Source of the DNA: an uncultured Lachnospiraceae bacterium
Lineage (GTDB): Bacteria; Bacillota; Clostridia; Lachnospirales; Lachnospiraceae
Assembly: GCA_902795625.1 (NCBI GenBank)
Contig: CADBLW010000175.1
Coordinates: 1-8,495 of the forward strand
Length of the DNA stretch: 8,495 nt
Direction: 5' to 3'
Positions 1 through 6,469 of the stretch are shown piece after piece. Made by a program: the position numbers and the translations under genes. The notes beneath the pieces were generated by a model that did not search any database, was not told the DNA's origin, and was given only the letters and a program-made list of their open reading frames with translations. The stretch's first letter is position 1; each line of letters begins with the position of its first letter.

Positions 1-487
1 GCGCCTGCTCATGGATCTCGGACATGTCGGTCTCCGCCATGAACAGAAGGTCATCCGAGCAGTCCCCGATCCGGAGCGCGCGCAGTTTGATCTGCGACAG
101 CGATTCCTCTCCGGAAACATACAAAACTTTAATGCCCTTGGCAGCTAAATTGCGCGCCATCTGAAGCAGGAGCGTCGATTTGCCGATACCGGGATCGCCG
201 GACGCAAGAACAAGCGAACCGTCGACGATACCGCCGCCGAGAACGCGGTCAAGCTCTTCCATTCCCGTGGACATGCGCTCTTCCTCGTGCGCGTTGATTC
301 CCTTCATGCTGACGGGGCCTACAACATCACGGTTTCTCACGACAGCGGCACCGGCAGGTCTTACGCGCTTTTCCTTCGGCGCTTCCACAATAGTGTTCCA
401 CGCGCCGCAGCTTGCGCACCGCCCGGACCACTTCGGCGTTTCCGCCCCGCATTCCGTGCAGAAAAACAAAGTCTTATCCTTAGCCAT
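1..487 (-). CDS. radA: DNA repair protein RadA/Sms, N-terminal 162 residues (3' end outside window)
   Basis: RadA is a RecA-like, Lon-related ATPase that works with RecA in recombinational repair and branch migration. The visible part starts MAKDKTLFFCTECG and holds the family's four-cysteine zinc finger (C10, C13, C24, C27, in CTEC...CASCGAW). The Walker A motif GDPGIGKST is near residues 97-105, followed by the RadA-typical VSGEES and QIKLRA segment near 124-137. Full-length RadA is usually about 450 residues, so roughly two thirds, including the KNRFG motif and Lon-like domain, lie beyond base 1. The ATG at 487-485 is chosen because the zinc finger follows it at the usual distance. It lies only 6 nt after the clpC stop and has no convincing Shine-Dalgarno sequence, so coupled translation from clpC is likely (inference). 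clpC-radA adjacency is common in Firmicutes. Identification is very sure; the missing part is simply cut by the window edge. Confidence 0.96.
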   Translation of the reverse strand, partial: MAKDKTLFFCTECGAETPKWSGRCASCGAWNTIVEAPKEKRVRPAGAAVVRNRDVVGPVSMKGINAHEEERMSTGMEELDRVLGGGIVDGSLVLASGDPGIGKSTLLLQMARNLAAKGIKVLYVSGEESLSQIKLRALRIGDCSDDLLFMAETDMSEIHEQA

Positions 488-493
488 ACCATG

Positions 494-2917
494 TCATGCT
501 TCGACTGCCCCGACGGTCACCTTACCGTCCACGCAGTCGATCAGCACTGTATCCCCCTCTTTAATACTGCCGCGAAGGAAGCTCTCCGTAACCGCGTCCT
601 CCACGGAATCCGTGATCAGCCTCCGCACCGGTCTCGCGCCGTACTGCGGATTGTAGCCCTTCTCCGCCACCATATCCGCAAGCGCATCCGTATACGATAC
701 CTTAAGCCGCAGCGTATCCGCGCAGCTCTTTACAAACCGCCCGAGCAGCAGGTCCGCGATGCCGCGGATCTCCTCCTTCGTGAGCGAATGGAACACGAGA
801 ATATCGTCGATCCGGTTCAGAAACTCCGGCCGGAACATGCGCTTGACCTCTTCCATGACACCGTCCTTCATGCGGCGGTAATCGGCGGCAGCGTCATTTT
901 CCGACGCAAATCCGAGCGTCTTCGGATTCATGATCCGCTCCGCACCCGCATTGGAGGTCATGACGATCACGGTGTTCTTCATGTTGACTGCCCTGCCCTG
1001 GGAATCCGTAATGCGGCCGTCATCCAGGACCTGGAGTAAAATGTTGAACACATCCGGGTGAGCTTTCTCGATCTCATCGAACAGCAGCACCGAATATGGC
1101 TTCCTGCGGACTCTCTCGCACAGCTGTCCGCCGTCCTCAAACCCGACGTAGCCGGGAGGGCTTCCGATCAGCTTCGATACGCTGTGGGATTCCATGTACT
1201 CCGACATGTCGATCCGGATCATCGACTCCGGGTCTCCGAACAGCGCCTGGGCAAGCGCACGGCACAGCTCCGTCTTGCCGACGCCGGTAGGTCCTAAGAA
1301 CAGGAACGATCCCACCGGACGGTTCGGATCCGTCAACCCGACGCGCCCCCTTCGAACGGCCTTTGCAAGCGCGGAAACGGCCTCATTCTGGCCGATCACC
1401 ATGCGGTGCAGCTCTTCCTCAAGCCCGAGCAGACGCTCGCCCTCGGACTGCGAGAGACGCGCTACCGGAATGCCTGTCATGCGGGCGACGACCTCGCGGA
1501 CCGCCTCCTCCGTCACGGTAATCGGTTCCTCCGCGTGATTGGCCGAGAGAAGCTGCTCCTTGCGGCTCTTCATGATGCTTCTGTACGTCCCGCCGAGGGA
1601 TGCCGCAAGCGGAAAATCCCCTTTGATGATCGCCGCTTCCCTCTCGGAAAGGATCTTAGAGATCTCCTCCTCGTTGCCGCGGCGCGTGCCGAGCTTTACG
1701 GCACTTCCGGTCTCATCCAGAACATCAATGGCCTTGTCGGGAAGTCTGCGGTCTCCGAGATATCGAACGGACAGATCCACGCAGGCGTGCAGCGCCTCAT
1801 CGGTGAATTTTACGCTGTGGTAATCCTCGTATCTCGAGACAATTCCCTTAAGGATGTCATACGCCTGCTGAGGCGTGGGCTCCTCGATGGTCAACGGCTG
1901 GAACCTGCGCTCAAGCGCCGGGTCCTTTGCGATGTATTTTCTGTACTCGTCCGCAGTCGTCGCGCCGATCACGCGCAGACGGTTTCCGGAGAGTGAAGTT
2001 TTCAAAATGTTCGCGGCATCGAGGGTTCCCTCCGCTCCGCCGGCACCGATCACGGTGTGGAGCTCATCGATGAACAAAACCGCAGTGTCGCTCTGCTCGA
2101 GCTCCTGCATCAGCTTTTTCATCCGCTCCTCAAAATCGCCGCGGTACCGCGTGCCTGCCACAAGGGACGCAACATCGAGGGAATAGATCCGAAGTCCCGC
2201 AAGCGCAGACGGTACATCACCGTCGAGGATCCGCTTTACAAACGCCTCAACGACGGCTGTTTTGCCGACGCCGGGCTCGCCGATCAGGCATGGATTGTTC
2301 TTGGTCCGTCTGCTCATGATCCGTAAAATGCTGTCCGTCTCCTCACGTCTGCCGATCACAGGCTCCGTGAGCCCGTCCTCGACGTCATCTGAGAGGCAGC
2401 GGCAATAGTTCTCAAGGTAGGAACCGCCGCCCTCGGGATCGCGTCCGCCGTCCCGTAAGAAGCGGATGTAATCCTTCGCCTGCTCGGTGGAAAGACCCAT
2501 GTCATGCAGCACGGCAAGCGCATACAGCGAGGTGTCCTGCCTTACACTGCGCAAAAGACGGCATCCGACGCACTCCGATTCGCGCAGGATTCCCAGAAGA
2601 AGGTGACCTGTACCGATCCGGTCGTCGCCGAGCATCTTCGCAAACACCTCCGCATTGTCCTCCGCGAGGGCAAGCCGGGGTGAGAAGGAGGGAGTCCTGC
2701 CCTCGGACAGCGAATCGCTGTTCACATCGGCGCTCATCTCCTGCAGAAGCGCCTCATAGGAAGCGACCTCATCCTCCGTAAAGATCCGTGCGGTCATGCA
2801 GTCGCCGGTCATCAGCGCGAACACGAGATGTTCGGTCCCGACATACCCCGCGCCGAACCGTACGGCGATATCTGAAGCCAATATATAGGCATCCATTGCC
2901 TCATGCGTTTTGATCAT
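494..2917 (-). CDS. clpC: ATP-dependent Clp protease ATPase subunit ClpC
   Basis: This 807-residue HSP100/AAA+ unfoldase feeds substrates to the ClpP peptidase in the cytoplasm. Domains in order: a Clp N-domain double repeat (about 1-150; first half GTEH at 27-30, second half GTGH at 102-105); D1 with Walker A GEPGVGKT (213-220), pore-loop tyrosine Y258 and Walker B VLFIDE (280-285); a short UVR-type linker helix pair (about 416-452); D2 with Walker A GPTGVGKT (542-549), pore motif GYVGF (589-593) and Walker B LLFDE (611-615); the ClpP-docking tripeptide LGF (668-670); and arginine-finger region FRPEFLNR (695-702). Length is normal for ClpC, and the short middle domain with a UVR motif separates it from ClpB. 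The ATG overlaps the stop of the upstream GntR gene in ATGA, with a strong GGAGGAG at 2923-2929, 5 nt upstream. The N-domain is divergent, and the second GTEH-type motif has lost its glutamate. The other housekeeping motifs look intact, so an active ATPase is expected. Confidence 0.96.
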   Translation of the reverse strand: MIKTHEAMDAYILASDIAVRFGAGYVGTEHLVFALMTGDCMTARIFTEDEVASYEALLQEMSADVNSDSLSEGRTPSFSPRLALAEDNAEVFAKMLGDDRIGTGHLLLGILRESECVGCRLLRSVRQDTSLYALAVLHDMGLSTEQAKDYIRFLRDGGRDPEGGGSYLENYCRCLSDDVEDGLTEPVIGRREETDSILRIMSRRTKNNPCLIGEPGVGKTAVVEAFVKRILDGDVPSALAGLRIYSLDVASLVAGTRYRGDFEERMKKLMQELEQSDTAVLFIDELHTVIGAGGAEGTLDAANILKTSLSGNRLRVIGATTADEYRKYIAKDPALERRFQPLTIEEPTPQQAYDILKGIVSRYEDYHSVKFTDEALHACVDLSVRYLGDRRLPDKAIDVLDETGSAVKLGTRRGNEEEISKILSEREAAIIKGDFPLAASLGGTYRSIMKSRKEQLLSANHAEEPITVTEEAVREVVARMTGIPVARLSQSEGERLLGLEEELHRMVIGQNEAVSALAKAVRRGRVGLTDPNRPVGSFLFLGPTGVGKTELCRALAQALFGDPESMIRIDMSEYMESHSVSKLIGSPPGYVGFEDGGQLCERVRRKPYSVLLFDEIEKAHPDVFNILLQVLDDGRITDSQGRAVNMKNTVIVMTSNAGAERIMNPKTLGFASENDAAADYRRMKDGVMEEVKRMFRPEFLNRIDDILVFHSLTKEEIRGIADLLLGRFVKSCADTLRLKVSYTDALADMVAEKGYNPQYGARPVRRLITDSVEDAVTESFLRGSIKEGDTVLIDCVDGKVTVGAVEA

Positions 2918-3282
2918 CGAAACTCCTCCACAACTTCATTCAGGATGGAACGGATCTCCTGTCCGGAAACGTTGCGGCACACTGCTCTCGCAACGGCATC
3001 GCGAAGCGAGGCCCGCAGCTCATCGATGGCTCTCTGCCTGTCGATATCCACGGACACTACGGCGCCGCGCCGACGATCCAGTTTCAGGTATCCCTCCTGC
3101 CGGAGGATCGCATACGCCTTGTTCACCGTGTGCATGTTGATGCCCACGGAATCCGCAAGCTCACGAACGCTCGGCAGACTCTCTCCCTCCTGAATCTCAG
3201 AAGTCGCAATTCCCATGATGATCTGATTGCGCAACTGTACGTAAAATGCTTCGTCGCTGTTAAAATCTATGCTGATCAGCAT
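2914..3282 (-). CDS. short GntR-family (YtrA-like) transcriptional regulator
   Basis: A 122-residue DNA-binding protein. Residues 10-77 form a GntR winged helix-turn-helix: YVQLRNQI, then the signature LPSVRELADSVGINMHTVNK (36-55), the recognition helix and AYAILRQEGYL, and a basic wing LDRRRGAVV. The C-terminal part (about 80-122) is only two predicted helices, too small for the FadR or UTRA effector domains, and this is typical of the YtrA subgroup. The start ATG at 3282-3280 is set by GAGGAG at 3289-3294, 6 nt upstream. The stop overlaps the clpC start by 4 nt (ATGA), so the two are almost certainly co-transcribed and translationally coupled. YtrA-type proteins usually sit with ABC transporters and repress their own operon. 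Here the partner is clpC, so a role in controlling the Clp operon, in the position CtsR holds elsewhere, is an inference. The ligand or signal is unknown. Confidence 0.93.
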   Translation of the reverse strand: MLISIDFNSDEAFYVQLRNQIIMGIATSEIQEGESLPSVRELADSVGINMHTVNKAYAILRQEGYLKLDRRRGAVVSVDIDRQRAIDELRASLRDAVARAVCRNVSGQEIRSILNEVVEEFR

Positions 3283-3374
3283 CTCTTTCTCCTCGCCGTC
3301 CTTCCGGACACTTTCCGTTATCCCCTGATCCCGGCTCTGAAATATTCAACCGGTACATCACTGTATACTTTTCC

Positions 3375-3404
3375 GTTATAATTGTTATATGAACAGTGTA
3401 ACAA
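3375..3404 (-). promoter_or_regulatory. putative sigma-A promoter of the gntR-clpC-radA operon
   Basis: Read on the minus strand there is a -35-like TTGTTA (3404-3399), an 18-nt spacer and a -10-like TATAAC (3380-3375). The inferred start site is near 3368 and would leave a leader of about 85 nt before the GntR ATG. It lies just after the smpB terminator, as expected for the start of a new unit. No CtsR-type heptad repeat (GGTCAAA direct repeat) or CIRCE element is visible nearby. The match is fair and unverified. Confidence 0.55.
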
Positions 3405-3406
3405 TT
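3380..3406. promoter_or_regulatory. perfect inverted repeat overlapping the promoter, likely GntR operator
   Basis: Two perfect 8-bp arms, AATTGTTA (3380-3387) and TAACAATT (3399-3406), are separated by 11 bp. They cover the predicted -35 and the edge of the -10. There is no T-tract, and the arms are AT-rich, so a terminator is unlikely. Autoregulation of a short GntR gene through a dyad at its own promoter is common in this family; binding by this protein is inference. Confidence 0.5.
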
Positions 3407-3426
3407 GGCAGTGGATTTGTCAATCG

Positions 3427-3494
3427 CAAAAAAGCATGGATCCGCGCTTCCCGGCATTCCGTCAGAATGTCCGAAATTTGTGCAGATCCATGCT
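3427..3494 (-). terminator. rho-independent terminator after smpB, long stem with nested hairpin
   Basis: On the minus strand AGCATGGATC (3494-3485) pairs perfectly with GATCCATGCT (3442-3433). After one G-T wobble two more GC pairs extend the stem to about 13 bp. The 42-nt region between the arms holds a second small hairpin built on CATTC/GAATG. The stem is followed directly by a run of six T (3433-3428). This separates rnr-smpB from the gntR-clpC operon. On the plus strand a T-run exists but lies well away from the stem, so the terminator acts mainly on the minus strand. Confidence 0.8.
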
Positions 3495-3543
3495 GTAACG
3501 TCAGTTTTTTTTCTGTGTTTTCTGTATTATCTGTTTTTTATCA

Positions 3544-4011
3544 CTATTTCAGGTTTCTTACCTTGAACTCTCTCTCCGCCTCGCGCTGCATATCCTTCTT
3601 GGCGATGCTTTCGCGCTTGTCGTAGAGCTTCTTGCCCTTGGCGATGCCGATCTCGACCTTGACGAGATTTCCCTTGAGATAGACACTGAGAGGAACAAGG
3701 GTGTAGCCCTGCTCCTGCAATTTTCCGCCGATCTTGTTGATCTCCGCTCTCCGGAGCAGGAGCTTACGTACCCGAAGCGGATCACGGTTAAAAATGTTGC
3801 CCTTCTCGTACGGCGAAATGTGCATTCCGTACAGAAGCGCCTCGCCCTTCTCGATGCGGATGTACGATTCCTTGACGGAAACCTGTCCCATCCGGATGGA
3901 TTTTACCTCCGTTCCGTGCAGCGCGATGCCCGCCTCGTACTTATCCTCGATGAAATAATCATGATACGCCTTTTTGTTGCTCGCAATCAGACGGATGTTG
4001 TCCTTTCCCAT
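3544..4011 (-). CDS. smpB: SsrA (tmRNA)-binding protein SmpB
   Basis: SmpB binds the tRNA-like part of tmRNA and delivers it to ribosomes stalled on broken mRNAs, so that the nascent peptide is tagged for proteolysis. The 155-residue length is standard. Family motifs are visible in order: NKKAYHDYFI (12-21), YEAGIALHGTEVKSIR (25-40), MHISPYEKGN (63-72), DPLRVRKLLL (77-86), the GYTLVPLSVYLK strand pair (102-113), GIAKGKKLYDKRE (122-134), and the basic helical tail to residue 155 that reads the empty mRNA channel. The start is supported by GAGGGG at 4015-4020, with short spacing. The gene lies 15 nt after rnr, so they are probably one transcript. SmpB and RNase R also cooperate in decay of non-stop mRNA. 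A tmRNA gene often follows smpB in Firmicutes but does not fit in the space here. Confidence 0.97.
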   Translation of the reverse strand: MGKDNIRLIASNKKAYHDYFIEDKYEAGIALHGTEVKSIRMGQVSVKESYIRIEKGEALLYGMHISPYEKGNIFNRDPLRVRKLLLRRAEINKIGGKLQEQGYTLVPLSVYLKGNLVKVEIGIAKGKKLYDKRESIAKKDMQREAEREFKVRNLK

Positions 4012-4026
4012 AAGCCCCTCGTTTCT

Positions 4027-6369
4027 TTACCTTGCCGGTATAAACTCAACCGTTCTCGATGCCTTGTCGGCGGCGGAAACCATCACACGCATCGGGTCAC
4101 CGATTGCGTAACGCCGTCCGGAACGCTCTCCCGTAAGCGACATTGTAGCCGCGTCATAGATATAGTAATCACCGCGCAGGTCAGTGAGTCTGACCAGCCC
4201 CTCAACGGTGTTCGGAAGCTCCACAAAAAGCCCCCAGGAGGTCACGCCGGAGATCACGCCGTCGTATACCTCCCCTAAGAATCTGCGCATATACTCTGCT
4301 TTCTTCATCCGCTCGACCTCGCGCTCGGCATCCTCGCTCCTGCGCTCCGTCATGCTTGCGCGCGACGCAATCTCGCCGAGGATAGCCTCATAGTGCTTCA
4401 GTCTGTTCTGCGTTAACGTCCCGCGCAGCTGTTCCTTGATGATGCGGTGGATCTGCAGATCCGGGTATCTCCGGATCGGCGACGTAAAATGGCAATAGTA
4501 CTTCAGTGCCAGTCCGAAATGCCCCATACAGTCCACAGCATACCTTGCCTGACGCATCGAGCGAAGCGTGAGTCTGCTCAACAGAGCCTCCTCCTGCTTT
4601 CCGCGAAGCTGCCGCAGGAACTTCTGAATGTCCATCGAATGAACTTCGCCGTTGCCAAGATGCAAATGATATCCGAAGTGCGATACGTAGCCCGCGAGTT
4701 CCCTCATTTTCTCCGGTGAGGGCGTCTCGTGGACGCGGTATACAAACGGCGAGGAAAGCCAGAAAAACTCCTCCGCAACGGTCTCGTTGGCTGTGACCAT
4801 GAAATCCTCGATCAGCCGTGTCGCCTCATTGCGCGGATACGGCTTGATCGATGTCACTCTCCCGCGCTCGTCAAGCAGGATCTTGCTCTCCGGAAAATCA
4901 AAATCGATCGCCCCTCTTGCATCCCGCCTTGCGCGGATCTTAGCCGCAAGTTCGCGCATCTCAAGAAGCATGGCGCGGACGGCATCATTTTCCGCCGCAT
5001 CGAAGACATTATCCGTTGTCTCCTCTGTGGGATCGCTGACAGTATTTACCGTCTCCTCCGTTGCATCAACGATAGGTTTTACCGTCTCCTCCGCCGCATC
5101 ACAGACGGTATCGACGTTCTTCGAAGCGTCGTTATCATCAAAGACTTTCTGCACCCACGTATAAGTGAGCCGCCGGTTGACGCGCACCACGGTCTCCGCA
5201 ATGGAATGGCCGATCATGTTGCCGCTGTCGTCGATATCCATGAGACAGCTGAGCGCCAACCGGTCCTCGCCCTGATTGAGCGAACAGATGCCATTGGAAA
5301 GCTTGTGCGGAAGCATCGGGATCACTCGGTCCGCGAGATACACGCTTGTGCCGCGGTTGATCGCCTCCTTGTCCAGAGGCTGCCCTTCGCGCACATAGTG
5401 ACTCACATCCGCGATATGGACACCGAGATGCCAGATGCCGTCCTCGTGAGTCAGCGAGATCGCGTCGTCGATATCCTTCGTGTCCTCGCCGTCAATGGTA
5501 ACGGTCAGCAGCTCGCGAAGATCGGTCCGCCCGTTCATCTCCTCCCCGGAGACCGTCTCAGGAACAGACGAAAGCTCCTGTTTCACCTCCTCAGGCCACT
5601 CTGAAGGAATCCCGCAGTCGCGGACAACGGAAAGAATGTCCACGCCGGGATCGTTCACATGTCCGAGGATCTCGGTGATCGTTCCGTAGGGAGCAAATCG
5701 CCCTTCATACTGCGTGATCGTGACGCACACCTTCTGTCCGCTGACAGCACCGAGGGTGTCATTCGGTCCTATAGTCACATCGAAGTCGAATTTGCTGCGG
5801 TCGGGAATCACCCTGCCGCCTGCTTTATTCTTTCGGAAAATGCCCACAAGCTGCGTCGTGTTCCGCTCGAGGATCTCGATAATACGGCCTTCCCTGCGCG
5901 TTCCGCCGGGCTTCGAGTACCTCCATCCACCGTAGAGACATCCTCCCGTAGGCCTGCACCGCTTACCTGACCCTCCGACTCTGACACCGATCGTACCGCG
6001 ATAGGCTGCCGGCTCCGGAGTCGCGGTAACGACAGCTACACGCACCTTGTCGCCGTGCATTGCGTCCATCGTATAGAATTCCGGGATATACAGATCTTCA
6101 GCCTCACCCTCGATACTGACAAAACCGTATCCCTTGTCCGATCCCTGAAATATTCCGACAAAATTCTTCGGAGTTGCAAGTATGTAGCGCCCCTCCGCGT
6201 CTACGGCGACCTTCTCCTCATTGATCAGGATATTGAGGATCTCATTCAGCTCGCCGCGGTCGGATTTCGGTACCTGAAGCAGTCCCGCCATTTCGCGGAA
6301 CCGCATGGGCCGGTACTGCTTATCCTTCAAAAGAGCAAGTACCATCTCTTTTTTTCTTGTATTGATCAA
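4027..6369 (-). CDS. rnr: ribonuclease R (RNB-family 3'-5' exoribonuclease) with two insertions
   Basis: A 780-residue hydrolytic 3'-5' exoribonuclease that degrades structured RNA and helps trans-translation. Order: winged-helix N-domain (about 1-62); cold-shock domain 1 (about 66-115, VGIFQGSDKGYGFV); a Gly-rich basic insert (about 118-157); cold-shock domain 2 (about 158-236); the RNB domain, with metal-binding aspartates in TIDGEDTKDIDDAI (D293, D299, D301, D302), HIADVSHYV and HFTSPIRRYPDLQIHR (627-642); and a C-terminal S1 domain (about 699-779). Residues about 413-467 in the RNB domain form an acidic 11-residue tandem repeat absent from ordinary RNase R. Catalytic motifs are intact, so activity is expected. 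The start is a TTG at 6369-6367, supported by GAGGGG 9 nt upstream; an ATG 8 codons in is the alternative. smpB follows after 15 nt. Confidence 0.96.
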   Translation of the reverse strand: MINTRKKEMVLALLKDKQYRPMRFREMAGLLQVPKSDRGELNEILNILINEEKVAVDAEGRYILATPKNFVGIFQGSDKGYGFVSIEGEAEDLYIPEFYTMDAMHGDKVRVAVVTATPEPAAYRGTIGVRVGGSGKRCRPTGGCLYGGWRYSKPGGTRREGRIIEILERNTTQLVGIFRKNKAGGRVIPDRSKFDFDVTIGPNDTLGAVSGQKVCVTITQYEGRFAPYGTITEILGHVNDPGVDILSVVRDCGIPSEWPEEVKQELSSVPETVSGEEMNGRTDLRELLTVTIDGEDTKDIDDAISLTHEDGIWHLGVHIADVSHYVREGQPLDKEAINRGTSVYLADRVIPMLPHKLSNGICSLNQGEDRLALSCLMDIDDSGNMIGHSIAETVVRVNRRLTYTWVQKVFDDNDASKNVDTVCDAAEETVKPIVDATEETVNTVSDPTEETTDNVFDAAENDAVRAMLLEMRELAAKIRARRDARGAIDFDFPESKILLDERGRVTSIKPYPRNEATRLIEDFMVTANETVAEEFFWLSSPFVYRVHETPSPEKMRELAGYVSHFGYHLHLGNGEVHSMDIQKFLRQLRGKQEEALLSRLTLRSMRQARYAVDCMGHFGLALKYYCHFTSPIRRYPDLQIHRIIKEQLRGTLTQNRLKHYEAILGEIASRASMTERRSEDAEREVERMKKAEYMRRFLGEVYDGVISGVTSWGLFVELPNTVEGLVRLTDLRGDYYIYDAATMSLTGERSGRRYAIGDPMRVMVSAADKASRTVEFIPAR
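4969..5133 (-). repeat. 33-bp tandem repeat encoding an 11-residue acidic repeat inside RNase R
   Basis: Four successive units each begin with GAT (Asp) at 5100, 5067, 5034 and 5001, exactly 33 bp apart. They read DAAEETVKPIV, DATEETVNTVS, DPTEETTDNVF and DAAENDAVRAM. A fifth, more worn unit (NDASKNVDTVC) precedes them at about 5101-5133. The core GAGGAGAC is kept in the first three GAT units. The last unit merges into the normal RNB helix MLLEMRELAAKIR. The phase is kept, so the reading frame is undisturbed. Confidence 0.85.
5899..6018 (-). other. Gly-rich basic insert between the cold-shock domains of RNase R
   Basis: RNase R residues about 118-157 are rich in Gly and Arg with two cysteines (C138, C144), as in VRVGGSGKRCRPTGGCLYGG. 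In typical RNase R the end of the first cold-shock domain (GDKVRVAVV) is joined to the REGRIIEILER strand by a short linker. The segment is probably a flexible, RNA-contacting tail-like loop (inference from composition). The cysteine spacing C-X5-C does not match a standard zinc knuckle. Confidence 0.6.
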
Positions 6370-6378
6370 ACTAACTTT

Positions 6379-6384
6379 CCCCTC
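6379..6384 (-). promoter_or_regulatory. ribosome binding site deciding the TTG start of rnr
   Basis: GAGGGG on the minus strand lies 9 nt upstream of the TTG at 6369-6367. No ATG or GTG in the rnr frame has a better site, although an in-frame ATG 24 nt further in is preceded by a weaker AAAGAG. The same GAGGGG core is used by smpB. Confidence 0.6.
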
Positions 6385-6401
6385 AATTCCTCGTAATTAC
6401 C

Positions 6402-6429
6402 ATTTTACGGATTTTATACAGAAAAACAA
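6402..6429 (-). promoter_or_regulatory. possible weak promoter for rnr-smpB
   Basis: On the minus strand a poor -35 TTGTTT (6429-6424), a 16-nt spacer and a good -10 TAAAAT (6407-6402) lie just before rnr. The -35 overlaps the T-tract of the secG terminator. Because that terminator should stop most secG transcripts, rnr-smpB needs either readthrough or its own promoter such as this one. The support is weak. Confidence 0.3.
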
Positions 6430-6454
6430 GCGGCACTCTTTTTCAGAGTGCCGC
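6422..6454 (-). terminator. rho-independent terminator after secG
   Basis: On the minus strand GCGGCACTCT (6454-6445) and AGAGTGCCGC (6439-6430) form a perfect 10-bp GC-rich stem with a 5-nt loop. They are followed by TTGTTTTT (6429-6422). It starts 15 nt after the secG stop codon. It lies between secG and rnr, so it may be a full stop or may attenuate a longer secG-rnr-smpB transcript. Confidence 0.85.
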
Positions 6455-6469
6455 AGGATTTCGCTTAGA

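Noticed and set aside
287..1039. Plus-strand open frame of 250 codons antisense to radA and clpC
   Set aside because: It crosses two certain minus-strand genes, its Arg/His-rich composition is typical of reverse-complement translation, and it shows no domain.
3260..3457. 65-residue minus-strand frame over the gntR promoter
   Set aside because: It overlaps the operator, promoter and start of the GntR gene in another frame, has no clear ribosome binding site and looks like no known protein.
3283..3543. CtsR box or tmRNA gene in the gap between smpB and gntR
   Set aside because: No GGTCAAA direct repeat is seen, and the space is too short for a tmRNA. The gap is accounted for by a terminator, promoter, dyad and leader.
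4729..5604. Long plus-strand open frame (291 codons) antisense to rnr
   Set aside because: It is a shadow of the GC-rich rnr coding strand. The rnr product has intact family motifs throughout, while the antisense product is Arg/His-rich and unlike any family.
6430..6454. CIRCE-like heat-shock operator (GCACTC...GAGTGC)
   Set aside because: The spacing between the hexamers is 7 rather than 9, the outer TTA/TAA arms are missing, and the site lies after secG with a T-tract. It is a terminator.
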